Source: Flavobacterium sp. (lineage in GTDB: Bacteria; Bacteroidota; Bacteroidia; Flavobacteriales; Flavobacteriaceae). From it: a stretch of 13,001 bases of DNA. Both the position numbers and the translations under genes were made by a program. Numbering within the stretch: the first letter of the stretch is position 1; each line of letters begins with the position of its first letter. Of the stretch, positions 1 through 7,292 are shown in pieces. The stretch spans positions 1 to 13,001 of the forward strand of contig JASLHL010000210.1 in assembly GCA_030152225.1 (NCBI GenBank). Direction: 5' to 3'. The notes under the pieces were generated by a model. It was not told the origin of the DNA, did not search any database, and was given only the letters and a program-made list of their open reading frames with translations.

Positions 1-496
1 TTTAGTCACAGGACATCGCAGAGAAAATCACGGAGAAGGATTTGTCAATATATGTCGTGCCTTAAAGCGAATTGCATTAAACCACCCTGACAAATTAGTG
101 GTATATCCTGTGCATTTAAATCCAAATGTGTTAACTCCAGTAACGGAGATGCTAGGAGGAGTAGAAAATATTTTATTGATAGAACCCTTATCATATCCTC
201 TATTTCTTTGGTTGATGAATCGAGCTAAAGTTATTTTAACGGATAGCGGTGGTATACAAGAAGAAGCACCGAGTTTAGGTAAACCCGTGTTAGTAATGCG
301 TACCACTACAGAACGTCCAGAAGCAGTAGCTTCAGGAACTGTTAAGTTAGTGGGAACGGATGTCGAACTCATTGTCGCAGAAGTGGAAAAATTACTAAGT
401 GATGCCGCGTATTATCAGGCTGCTTCAAGTAAAAAGAATCCGTACGGTGATGGAACAGCTGCTAAGGCTATCGTTGATTTTATTAAAAAAATATAA
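1..496 (+). CDS. wecB: UDP-N-acetylglucosamine 2-epimerase (non-hydrolysing), 3' part only
   Basis: Cytoplasmic enzyme interconverting UDP-GlcNAc and UDP-ManNAc, supplying ManNAc-type sugars for surface polysaccharide. The reading frame is open from base 2, so the gene enters from the left; the GTG at 98 is an internal Val codon, not a start. The 164 visible residues are the C-terminal part of a roughly 370-380 aa family member, so about 210 N-terminal residues lie outside. Visible family blocks are VTGHRREN (residues 2-9, with the conserved loop His), [15 protein letters not shown], the UDP-binding [19 protein letters not shown] block (19 residues), TTERPEA and a C-terminal NPYGDG. These match my memory of Escherichia coli WecB almost word for word. 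A 102-base gap separates it from the flippase gene downstream. The substrate is well supported by family; whether UDP-ManNAc is then oxidised to ManNAcA (a wecC gene) cannot be seen here. Confidence 0.95.
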   Translation, partial: LVTGHRRENHGEGFVNICRALKRIALNHPDKLVVYPVHLNPNVLTPVTEMLGGVENILLIEPLSYPLFLWLMNRAKVILTDSGGIQEEAPSLGKPVLVMRTTTERPEAVASGTVKLVGTDVELIVAEVEKLLSDAAYYQAASSKKNPYGDGTAAKAIVDFIKKI

Positions 497-598
497 TATT
501 ATTTCAACCAACTAACTGATTATGAGTATGTTGTTTTGGTGAGAGAATGTTGATTTAGGAGTAAATTGATAATAATATAGATAATAGAATAAAAAGAC

Positions 599-1921
599 AT
601 GGTCAGACAATCCATTCAAAAAATAAGGCAAAATAGCTTTTTAAATGCAAGTCTTTTTTCTGGTTTATCCGCGATTTCGAAACTAGTATCCTCTGTTGTA
701 ATAGCAAAATTTGTAGCAGTATTACTGGGCCCTGAGGGACTGGCTTTGATTGGTCAACTCAATAATTTTATTCTATTGATTATTACTTTAGGGGGAACTG
801 CATTTAGTCAGGGAATTGTAAAATACATTGCACAATATAGCAGGGAAGATCCTCAAAAGGTGAATGCGATTATCAGTACGGGACTTAAATTGGTCGTCTT
901 TTTAAGTGTTTTACTTGGGATTGGATTAATTTTAGGATCAACGGTTTTATCTTCCTATATTTTATTTGACGACAAGTACTACGTTGTATTTATTTGTTTG
1001 GGGTTTACATTGCTATTAAGTGGTTTAAACGCTGTTTATTCATCCGTTTTAAATGGAATGAAAGAGTTTAAAAAATTTAATTTAATCACAATTCTCAGTA
1101 ATCTATTTGGATTAATTGTTTCTGTACTTTTCATGTACTTCGGAAAAATTGAAGGTGCGTTAATTGGATTGGTTTTAAATCAAACGATTCTTTTTCTAGT
1201 AACGTATTGGTTTATTCGAAATGAATCGTGGTTTGGCTTTTCCAACTATTGGAAAATACCTTTGGAAAAAAAATATACCCGAGACCTGTTCAACTATGCA
1301 GTTTTGGCTTTGTTTTCTACTATTCTAGTACCAATTGTATCCATTTGTATTCGAAACTTTATTATTGAAGATTGGGGTATGAAAAATGCAGGCTATTATG
1401 AATTAATTGTTCGTATCTCTAGTGTGAGTCTCATGTTTTTCTCCGTTGTTATTTCCACCTATTATATCCCTAGAATTTCTGAAATTAAAACGGTTCAAGA
1501 GCTAAAAAAAGAAGTGCGTTCGACCTATAAAATTATTATTCCGATCAGTATCCTTGCTTTAGGTGGACTTTTTCTGTTTAGAGAGCTTGTCATAAAGATC
1601 TTAGCAACAACAGATTTTTTAGTAATTACCCAAGTTTTTATTTGGCAAACACTAGCTGATTTCTTTAAAATACTAGCACAGATCCTAAGCTTTATTCTAG
1701 TGGCACGGGCTTTTATTAAACTCGCTATTCTAATAGAGATCGCGTTTAATAGTTTGCAATTACTGTTGTGCTATTTCTATGTGCCTATTTATGGATATGA
1801 AGGAGCTATTAAGGTGAATACGGCAATGTATGTTGTTTACTTTCTTACATTTGTTCTGGTGTATTATTACTACATCATTCCCAGATTTAATTCTAATACT
1901 ATAAAATTTAAAAAAGTATGA
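599..1921 (+). CDS. wzx: Polysaccharide flippase, WzxE-like (lipid-linked oligosaccharide translocase)
   Basis: Integral inner-membrane protein of 440 aa, expected to flip undecaprenyl-diphosphate-linked repeat units to the periplasmic face. Hydrophobic segments run along the whole length in the pattern of the MATE/MOP superfamily (about 12 helices). The N-terminal region, with LLGPEGLALIGQ (about 42-53) and GIVKYIAQY (72-80), then LNGMKEFKKF (151-160) and the block NAGYYELIVRISS (263-275), resembles the WzxE branch of the enterobacterial common antigen pathway more than generic O-antigen Wzx proteins. WzxE is about 416 aa, so the length fits. The start is the ATG at 599; no Shine-Dalgarno is visible, as usual in Bacteroidota. 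The stop overlaps the next start as ATGA (4 bases), indicating translational coupling. An A8 tract lies at 1266-1273. The flippase role is secure by family; its exact substrate is not known. Confidence 0.92.
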   Translation: MVRQSIQKIRQNSFLNASLFSGLSAISKLVSSVVIAKFVAVLLGPEGLALIGQLNNFILLIITLGGTAFSQGIVKYIAQYSREDPQKVNAIISTGLKLVVFLSVLLGIGLILGSTVLSSYILFDDKYYVVFICLGFTLLLSGLNAVYSSVLNGMKEFKKFNLITILSNLFGLIVSVLFMYFGKIEGALIGLVLNQTILFLVTYWFIRNESWFGFSNYWKIPLEKKYTRDLFNYAVLALFSTILVPIVSICIRNFIIEDWGMKNAGYYELIVRISSVSLMFFSVVISTYYIPRISEIKTVQELKKEVRSTYKIIIPISILALGGLFLFRELVIKILATTDFLVITQVFIWQTLADFFKILAQILSFILVARAFIKLAILIEIAFNSLQLLLCYFYVPIYGYEGAIKVNTAMYVVYFLTFVLVYYYYIIPRFNSNTIKFKKV

Positions 1922-2649
1922 TTCCTAAAATAATCCATTATTGTTGGTTTGGAAGGGGTAAAATGCCCGAAATTGTGATTAGTTGCATGGCTTCCTGGCA
2001 CAAATTTCTTCCTGAATATGAATTGATTTTATGGAATGAAGATAATTTTCCTTTTGACGATTTTCCTTTTGCGCAAGAAGCCTTAGCTTCTAAGAAGTAT
2101 GCTTTCGTTTCGGATGTTTGTCGATTATATGCCCTTTATCAGTACGGAGGAGTGTATTTAGACACAGACGTAGAAGTTTTAGGTCGTTTAGATGATTTCC
2201 TAAATCACGCTGCTTTTTCTGGATTTGAAGACAATAAAAGTGTTCCAACAGGTATTATGGCCAGTACACAATTTGGACAATGGGCCAAAGATATGCTTGC
2301 TTATTATGATAATCGATCGTTTATAGATAAGCAGGGAAATATGAATACGCAGACCAATGTGCAAATTATTTCTGAACTGATGGTTGAAAAAGGTATTGTT
2401 TTAAATAATACGTACCAAGAAATTCCAAATTATATTACTTTTTATCCGAGTGATTTTTTTTGCCCTAAATCTCACTTAGATGGTAAAATTAGACGTACAG
2501 CAAACACAATTGTTATTCATCATTTTGCGGGTTCATGGCTTTCAAAGTCAGCGAAAAGAAAAATGAAAATGAAGCAATTTATCCGTAGTTTGGTAGGAAA
2601 CAGTACCGTCGATAAAATTAAAAAAAGGATAGGAACGAAAAGAACTTGA
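1918..2649 (+). CDS. Glycosyltransferase with DXD motif, GT32-type (capsular polysaccharide synthesis type)
   Basis: Cytoplasmic or membrane-associated glycosyltransferase of 243 aa that should transfer a sugar from a nucleotide donor to the growing lipid-linked oligosaccharide. It opens with IPKIIHYCWFG (2-12), the usual start of the Gly_transf_sug (PF04488) group. It carries SDVCR (65-69) and the metal-binding DXD block GGVYLDTDVEV (77-87, D82 and D84), and ends its catalytic part with HHFAGSW (201-207). The C-terminal tail from about 209 is strongly basic (many Lys/Arg), consistent with peripheral membrane attachment. The donor and linkage cannot be predicted; related enzymes often use UDP-Gal or UDP-Glc/GlcNAc. 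Its ATG overlaps the flippase stop by 4 bases, and 4 bases separate it from the next gene. A T8 tract at 2454-2461 lies inside the gene. Confidence 0.9.
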   Translation: MIPKIIHYCWFGRGKMPEIVISCMASWHKFLPEYELILWNEDNFPFDDFPFAQEALASKKYAFVSDVCRLYALYQYGGVYLDTDVEVLGRLDDFLNHAAFSGFEDNKSVPTGIMASTQFGQWAKDMLAYYDNRSFIDKQGNMNTQTNVQIISELMVEKGIVLNNTYQEIPNYITFYPSDFFCPKSHLDGKIRRTANTIVIHHFAGSWLSKSAKRKMKMKQFIRSLVGNSTVDKIKKRIGTKRT

Positions 2650-2653
2650 TGAT

Positions 2654-4051
2654 ATGAGTGAAAAAAAGAGACTTTCGACAAGGGAAATTTTCATGTACTT
2701 TTTTTTTATTTCAGGTATTTTTTTACTTCCTTTTACGAATTTTGACGGTGTAAATTTTTTAAGAGAATATGCCCGTGAAGCAGCTATTTATTTTTGGATT
2801 CTGTGCGGGGGAATACTCTTAGTTGAGGTTTTCTTGCAAAAGAGAAAGGTGTATTTCCCGTATAATTCAACCCTAGTGCTTCTCTTTTTTTTATTTGTTG
2901 TTTGGTGTTGTTTTACCTATTTGTTTAATTTTTATTCCATTCAAACAAATTATTTTAAGGGAAGAAGTGGTACAAGTCGCTTTGTGTCTCAAGTGATCTC
3001 CTTGTTGCTTCCCAGCGTATTTTTAGTCTATTGCTTTTGGAATATCATCAGAACATGGACCATTAGACAGCTGTTAATCTACTTGCGCCGCATCATTTTT
3101 TATAGCTTTTTATTTGTATTTGTTTATGGATTTGTTGAGTTTGTTGCAATACAGGCAAATAGCGAATTCCTAAAAAAATTGTTACTGAGTCTAAATTTTC
3201 TTCCCTTTGTAAACAAAGAAGCTTTCTATGTTCAAAGAATATCATCCGTCTCTTTTGAAGTACCGTCTTTAGGAAATTATTTGATTTTTGTAGCAGGTTG
3301 GCTGTTTAGTTATGTTTTAACAATGAAGCGCAAAGGGTTGAGTCTTATCCCCACAGTATTGCTTTTGATTTTAACCGTAATTTCTGGTGCTAGAGCGGCT
3401 ATGGTCATTGTTTTACTACAGTTTGTTCTATTTTTAATCGGATTGTTTTCTGTAAAAAGATATCGAAAAGTAAGGTACCACCTCATTCAAATTGGCCTTG
3501 TAGGGAGCCTTTTAATAGCGGTTTTATTTGGAGGCAAAATTGCGAAAAAAATGAATGGGCAATTGGACTTTTTTAGTGTGGAAAACAATATTTCGAACCA
3601 AACGCGTTATGGAATGCAATATGCCTCTTTGAAAGTGTTCGCTGATCATCCAATAACGGGAGTAGGTTTCGGACAAAATGCTTTTCACAAGCAAAAATAT
3701 TATCCCGATTGGGCTGTAACTAATAATTATGAATTTGAAGAGTGGTACCTAAACGAACATATTCCTCAATTTCCACCAGATTTCAATATTTATACTCGAT
3801 TACTGGCAGAAACAGGTATCGTAGGATTTTTACTCTTTTTGAGTTTCTTGGTTTTATGCCTAAAGAGAACCTATCAATGCATGGAAAAAGGAAAACAAGA
3901 AGAGAAAGTACTTGGTCTGATCTTGTTTATTTCATTTGTAGGTTTTGCAGTGAATTGGCTTCAAATAGATTATATAAGACAATTGGGGTTTTGGCTTTGT
4001 TTTGCCTTACTCTTAAAGTTGATGTTTAATAAAACTATATTCGATAGATGA
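2654..4051 (+). CDS. O-antigen polymerase/ligase family membrane protein, first of two (probable Wzy)
   Basis: Polytopic inner-membrane protein of 465 aa with about 10-12 hydrophobic segments, of the Wzy/WaaL type (PF04932-like). Family-like signals are RISSVSFEVPSLGNY (195-209), corresponding to the Wzy segment that usually reads R..S.F.EPs; SGARAA (244-249) in a membrane segment; a large soluble loop from about 295 to 385; the HPITGVGFGQ block (332-341); and LLAETGIVGF (383-392) leading into the next helix. Proteins of this type join repeat units (polymerase) or transfer the chain to an acceptor (ligase) in the periplasm. The HN motif seen in the second paralogue (4856-6115) is absent here, so I favour the polymerase role, but sequence alone does not settle this. 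A T9 run at 2699-2707 falls in codons 15-18. The 3' end overlaps the next start by 4 bases (ATGA). Confidence 0.82.
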   Translation: MSEKKRLSTREIFMYFFFISGIFLLPFTNFDGVNFLREYAREAAIYFWILCGGILLVEVFLQKRKVYFPYNSTLVLLFFLFVVWCCFTYLFNFYSIQTNYFKGRSGTSRFVSQVISLLLPSVFLVYCFWNIIRTWTIRQLLIYLRRIIFYSFLFVFVYGFVEFVAIQANSEFLKKLLLSLNFLPFVNKEAFYVQRISSVSFEVPSLGNYLIFVAGWLFSYVLTMKRKGLSLIPTVLLLILTVISGARAAMVIVLLQFVLFLIGLFSVKRYRKVRYHLIQIGLVGSLLIAVLFGGKIAKKMNGQLDFFSVENNISNQTRYGMQYASLKVFADHPITGVGFGQNAFHKQKYYPDWAVTNNYEFEEWYLNEHIPQFPPDFNIYTRLLAETGIVGFLLFLSFLVLCLKRTYQCMEKGKQEEKVLGLILFISFVGFAVNWLQIDYIRQLGFWLCFALLLKLMFNKTIFDR

Positions 4052-4848
4052 AAAAAATAGTCGTCTTAATTCCTCATTACAATGCGAAAGATGGGTTGTT
4101 GAAAACGTTGAAATCCATCAAAGAAACTAGAGCTATTGATGTGATTATTGTTGATGATGGCAGTAGAGAGCCACTTGATATCGAAGCGTTGAAAACGATC
4201 TATCGCCAAGAAGGAGAACTGTTCTTACTTGAATTGGGTAATAATCAAGGTATTGAACACGCATTAAATGCGGGTTTGGCATGGATTCACGAAAGAGCAT
4301 ATGACTACATTGGTCGATTGGACTGTGGAGATACTTGTATTGAAAATAAGTTCGCAAAACAGTTGGACTATATGGAGAAAAATCCAGCAATACTTTTGCT
4401 GGGTACATGGGCCAATTTTATTCAAGAAGAAGAGGAACGGTTTTTGTATGTGTTTGAAACCAAAACGACACATAAGCAAATAACTCGAGCCATGTATTTT
4501 AATAGCTGTTTTGTTCATCCTTCTGTGGTCTTTAGAAAAGCAGTACTAGACGAAGTTGGGTATTATCCTGTAGATTTTAAATACGCAGAAGATTTTGCCT
4601 ATTTTATGCAAATATCATTACATGGTAAAGTGGAAAATTATCCCGAGGCATTGCTCAATTATTATATTGCAGAAAATTCTATCAGTACGTTAAGGCGTAA
4701 AGAGCAAATAAAAAGTAGAATTCGAATTATACGAAAATATAAACCATTTAATGGACTAAGAGTGCTGAGCATGATTAGAAATTATATGTTGCTATATACT
4801 TCTAGAAATTTAATTCTCAACATAAAGAAAGTAATTCGAAAAAAGTAA
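4048..4848 (+). CDS. Family 2 glycosyltransferase (GT-A fold)
   Basis: Cytoplasmic glycosyltransferase of 266 aa likely adding one sugar of the repeat unit. The GT2 plan is clear: VVLIPHYNAKDGL near the N-terminus (5-17), nucleotide-binding IIVDDGS (33-39), NNQGIEHALNAGL (65-77), the metal-site region RLDCGD (90-95), FVHPSVVFRK (155-164), and the acidic AEDF block (180-183) expected to hold the catalytic base. The metal motif reads D-C-G-D instead of the more common D-A-D-D, so the middle Asp is replaced while the outer Asp residues remain; similar variants occur in active GT2 enzymes, so I do not read it as dead. The C-terminal about 50 residues are basic with a short hydrophobic stretch, typical of peripheral membrane binding. 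It overlaps the upstream gene by 4 bases and precedes the second polymerase/ligase gene by 7. Donor and linkage are unknown. Confidence 0.92.
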   Translation: MKKIVVLIPHYNAKDGLLKTLKSIKETRAIDVIIVDDGSREPLDIEALKTIYRQEGELFLLELGNNQGIEHALNAGLAWIHERAYDYIGRLDCGDTCIENKFAKQLDYMEKNPAILLLGTWANFIQEEEERFLYVFETKTTHKQITRAMYFNSCFVHPSVVFRKAVLDEVGYYPVDFKYAEDFAYFMQISLHGKVENYPEALLNYYIAENSISTLRRKEQIKSRIRIIRKYKPFNGLRVLSMIRNYMLLYTSRNLILNIKKVIRKK

Positions 4849-4855
4849 AAAGCTT

Positions 4856-6115
4856 ATGCAACAAGAGCGTAAAAAAACGAAAGATAAAGTGATTCAATTC
4901 ACTTGTGTAGGCATTCTGTTCCTCTATATTTATTTCATGGTATTTGGATTTATGATTGTCAATATGGCTTTATTGGCTTTAGTCATTTTGTTTTTCGTCA
5001 ATTATAAACAGTCAAAAGAACAATTGATTACCTATTGGACAACCAATAAAACAGTGCTTCTTATTTTGCTTTCTACTGTTGGCTTTCAGTTTGTTCACGG
5101 AGCTATTACGGGGGATTTATCAGCAAAAAGATTTGGTTTTTTGGGTTTATTGATCGTTTCTGCCTTTGTTTTATCTTGGGTGCAAGAACTAAAGCTTATC
5201 GCTAAAATATTCCTTTTCTGTATCACCCTGCTCCTGGTTGCAGGCAGTTATAATATCTATAACTATTATGTAAGTGCAGTGGAGTTTGATCTATCTAGCG
5301 GAGGGCATATTGATCGTATGCTGATTGTGAACAGACCCTATTTGGGATTTATGTTAACTATTGGCATTTTAACTGCTTTATACTTAACGCGGATTTACAC
5401 TAAATACAAACTATATTATGGTGGACTTAGCTTGTTGTTTCTAGTCTATCTCGTATTTATAGGCAATAGAATTCAAGTCGTATCTCTTGTGGTTTTGGTA
5501 CTCTTGTATTTGTTGTGTTATGCGAAAATCAAGGGGATAAAAAAAATTGGAGGATTTGCATTCATTTGTTTAGTCGTCTTTCTTCTTTTTAATTATACCC
5601 CCATTTTAAAAAAGCGTTTTGAATTGGATAGCTTGACTACTATTACACAAATAACAGAACGGTTAGAAGAGAAAGAACCCCGTGTTTTGATTTGGAAATG
5701 CGCTTGGTCTTTTACACAAGAACCTTCTTTTCAACCCTTTTTTGGTGTTGGAAAGGTAGAAACGCTAGAAAATAAACTTAGGTCCTGCTACGATGGAATA
5801 AGTCTTCAAAATCCTATGCGGAATTATTTTATAGATGCACAATTTAATACACATAACCAATTTATTGAATATTATGTTCTTACAGGAATAATTGGGGTTG
5901 GACTATTACTTTCATTGTTTTGTGCGGTACTGGTAAAAGTTAGACGTTATTTTATTCCCACTGCTTTGACCTTCGCCTTATTTAATTTTTGTTTTGTTGA
6001 GAATCTATTTAATCGACAATTAGGCGTTTATTTGTTTGGTTTTGTACTAACATTCGTTTTGATGCTGTACCAAGAGGAAAAGAAGCGTATACAAGCTATA
6101 GAGAACGATAAATAG
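4856..6115 (+). CDS. O-antigen polymerase/ligase family membrane protein, second of two (WaaL-like)
   Basis: Polytopic inner-membrane protein of 419 aa, about 10-12 hydrophobic segments, PF04932-like. The key region is the large periplasmic loop at about 250-335, containing EPRVLIW (274-280), FFGVGKVE (295-302) and THNQFIEYYVLTGIIG (332-347). The HN pair (H333, N334) just before a TGIIG helix matches the position of the catalytic His reported for WaaL-type O-antigen ligases, and R276 may be the conserved loop Arg. Family knowledge therefore favours a ligase that transfers finished chains from undecaprenyl diphosphate to lipid A-core or another acceptor, but many Wzy polymerases also carry HN motifs. 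It is the last gene of the rightward operon, and its 3' end overlaps the oppositely oriented GT4 gene by 20 bases. Confidence 0.8.
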   Translation: MQQERKKTKDKVIQFTCVGILFLYIYFMVFGFMIVNMALLALVILFFVNYKQSKEQLITYWTTNKTVLLILLSTVGFQFVHGAITGDLSAKRFGFLGLLIVSAFVLSWVQELKLIAKIFLFCITLLLVAGSYNIYNYYVSAVEFDLSSGGHIDRMLIVNRPYLGFMLTIGILTALYLTRIYTKYKLYYGGLSLLFLVYLVFIGNRIQVVSLVVLVLLYLLCYAKIKGIKKIGGFAFICLVVFLLFNYTPILKKRFELDSLTTITQITERLEEKEPRVLIWKCAWSFTQEPSFQPFFGVGKVETLENKLRSCYDGISLQNPMRNYFIDAQFNTHNQFIEYYVLTGIIGVGLLLSLFCAVLVKVRRYFIPTALTFALFNFCFVENLFNRQLGVYLFGFVLTFVLMLYQEEKKRIQAIENDK

Positions 6116-7172
6116 CTAAGAGATGGTTGAAATTTTTGTCTTTATCAAATTTTCTTTCACAAACAACATACGCTTGCTCGCCTAACTGTTTGCGAAAAGA
6201 GGGATGTTCCAATTGTCTGATTACCTCAATTAAATCGGATGCTTGAGTAAATAAGAAACCGTTGAGGTTAGGCTCAACGATATCGTTATTGCCAATAACA
6301 TCGGTCGCTAGAATAGGCTTTCTAAAGGCCATAGCTTCAAGAACGGCAATAGGAAGTCCTTCCCAAAGAGAGGTTTGTAGGTAAACATCCAGCTGGTTTA
6401 AGTAGGGAAATACAGCCGTATTATTGGTAAACCAACCCGTTATTGTAATATTTGGTGCGGTTAGTTGATTGCGAAGTTCCCCATCGCCAATCCACAAAAA
6501 TTGATGTTGTGGAAAAAGAAGTGCCACTTCATTGAATAGCTTTGGATTTTTTTGATAGGAGATTCTGCCAATTGTTCCAATGATCAATTGATTCGAAGCA
6601 TTGTCTTTGACCGTATAATGTTGGTTTAAATGCGCTAAATCAATCCCATTTCGCACTAAAAGAGAGGCTCCTATTCGTTGTGCTATCTTGTACTCAGTAT
6701 CACCACAAGCAATGGTAGTCCCCCCAAAAAGGACTTGCGTTATTTTTTCGATCCCATAGAATAGCTTTTGTTTGACAGGAGAGATGTCCTGACGCAAAAA
6801 AGAGTAACCATGGGGCGTATAAAACAATTTTCGCTTGTAAGTTGGCATAAAACTTGCCCATCTGCCAATGACTCCCGCTTTAGAGGAATGTAAATGGATA
6901 CAATCGGGTTTTAGTTGCTTGATCGTTCTCCTTAAAGCAAAAGTAGAGCGAAGATCCTTCAAGGGTTTTAGCTCTCGCTCCATTTCAATGGGAATTAAAT
7001 GGATGGAGGTAGGAAAATCTTGATCGATCTGATCTTGTGTAATCTCTTTTCTTTTGTTACTGTAGATGATATAGGTTTCAATAGTAGGCTGTTGGCTAAA
7101 AAACAAAGCCAAGTCTTTAAAATAAGAATATACACCTCCACCAAAAGATTCTACAATATGGATAATTCGCAT
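6096..7172 (-). CDS. Family 4 glycosyltransferase (GT-B fold)
   Basis: Retaining glycosyltransferase, 358 aa from the ATG at 7172. The frame is open to a TTG at 7178, but the ATG two codons further in gives the canonical opening MRIIHIVESFGGG and sits 23 bases from a promoter -7 box, so I use it. N-terminal Rossmann domain: FGGGVYSYF (10-18), HLHSSKAGVIGR (93-104), YTPHGYSF (118-125). C-terminal GT4 domain: GTIGRISYQKNP (199-210, R203 and K208 for donor phosphates), GDGEL (229-233) and the E-x7-E motif EGLPIAVLE (E271, E279). It probably adds a sugar to the polysaccharide unit made by its neighbours; the donor is unknown. It is the only biosynthetic gene here on the minus strand, divergent from the UXS-like gene and tail-to-tail with the WaaL-like gene. 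No flanking inverted repeats were seen. Confidence 0.92.
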   Translation of the reverse strand: MRIIHIVESFGGGVYSYFKDLALFFSQQPTIETYIIYSNKRKEITQDQIDQDFPTSIHLIPIEMERELKPLKDLRSTFALRRTIKQLKPDCIHLHSSKAGVIGRWASFMPTYKRKLFYTPHGYSFLRQDISPVKQKLFYGIEKITQVLFGGTTIACGDTEYKIAQRIGASLLVRNGIDLAHLNQHYTVKDNASNQLIIGTIGRISYQKNPKLFNEVALLFPQHQFLWIGDGELRNQLTAPNITITGWFTNNTAVFPYLNQLDVYLQTSLWEGLPIAVLEAMAFRKPILATDVIGNNDIVEPNLNGFLFTQASDLIEVIRQLEHPSFRKQLGEQAYVVCERKFDKDKNFNHLLAIYRSL

Positions 7173-7194
7173 TAGCAATCTAAATTTATAACGA

Positions 7195-7202
7195 CAAATT
7201 TA
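7195..7202 (-). promoter_or_regulatory. -7 promoter box for the GT4 gene
   Basis: On the minus strand this reads TAAATTTG, a full match to the Bacteroidota -7 consensus TAnnTTTG. It lies 23 bases upstream of the chosen ATG at 7172, giving a short leader. No TTG/TTTG -33 element is visible at the usual 17-23 base spacing (the nearest is about 26 bases away), so the assignment rests on the -7 box alone. Confidence 0.5.
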
Positions 7203-7264
7203 GTTTATTTATTTAGGAATTGTAAAATCAATAAGGTACAATTCTCAAAATAAAGAAAGTTCCT

Positions 7265-7272
7265 TAACTTTG
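7265..7272 (+). promoter_or_regulatory. -7 promoter box for the UXS-like / phosphotransferase pair
   Basis: The plus strand reads TAACTTTG, a full match to TAnnTTTG, ending 21 bases before the ATG at 7293. It fits a promoter driving the two coupled downstream genes. A convincing -33 TTG at the expected distance is not present. Confidence 0.55.
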
Positions 7273-7292
7273 TCTAGAAATGAATATATAGG

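Noticed and set aside
28..372. 114-aa open frame on the minus strand
   Set aside because: It lies wholly inside the wecB-like gene in another frame, has no family-like motif and no promoter; the forward frame is unmistakably WecB.
497..598. Possible promoter or terminator between wecB and wzx
   Set aside because: No clean TAnnTTTG box at the usual distance and no stable hairpin with a T tail; only weak 5-base inverted matches were seen.
3742..4029. 95-aa forward open frame inside the first polymerase/ligase gene
   Set aside because: Shadow of the real gene in another frame; low-complexity basic composition and no start signal.
4145..4518. Overlapping minus-strand frames and a forward frame inside the GT2 gene
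   Set aside because: All are covered by the clearly recognisable GT2 coding frame and show no motifs.
6090..7290. Invertible segment carrying the GT4 gene
   Set aside because: No matching inverted repeats were found at the two ends and no recombinase gene is in the window.
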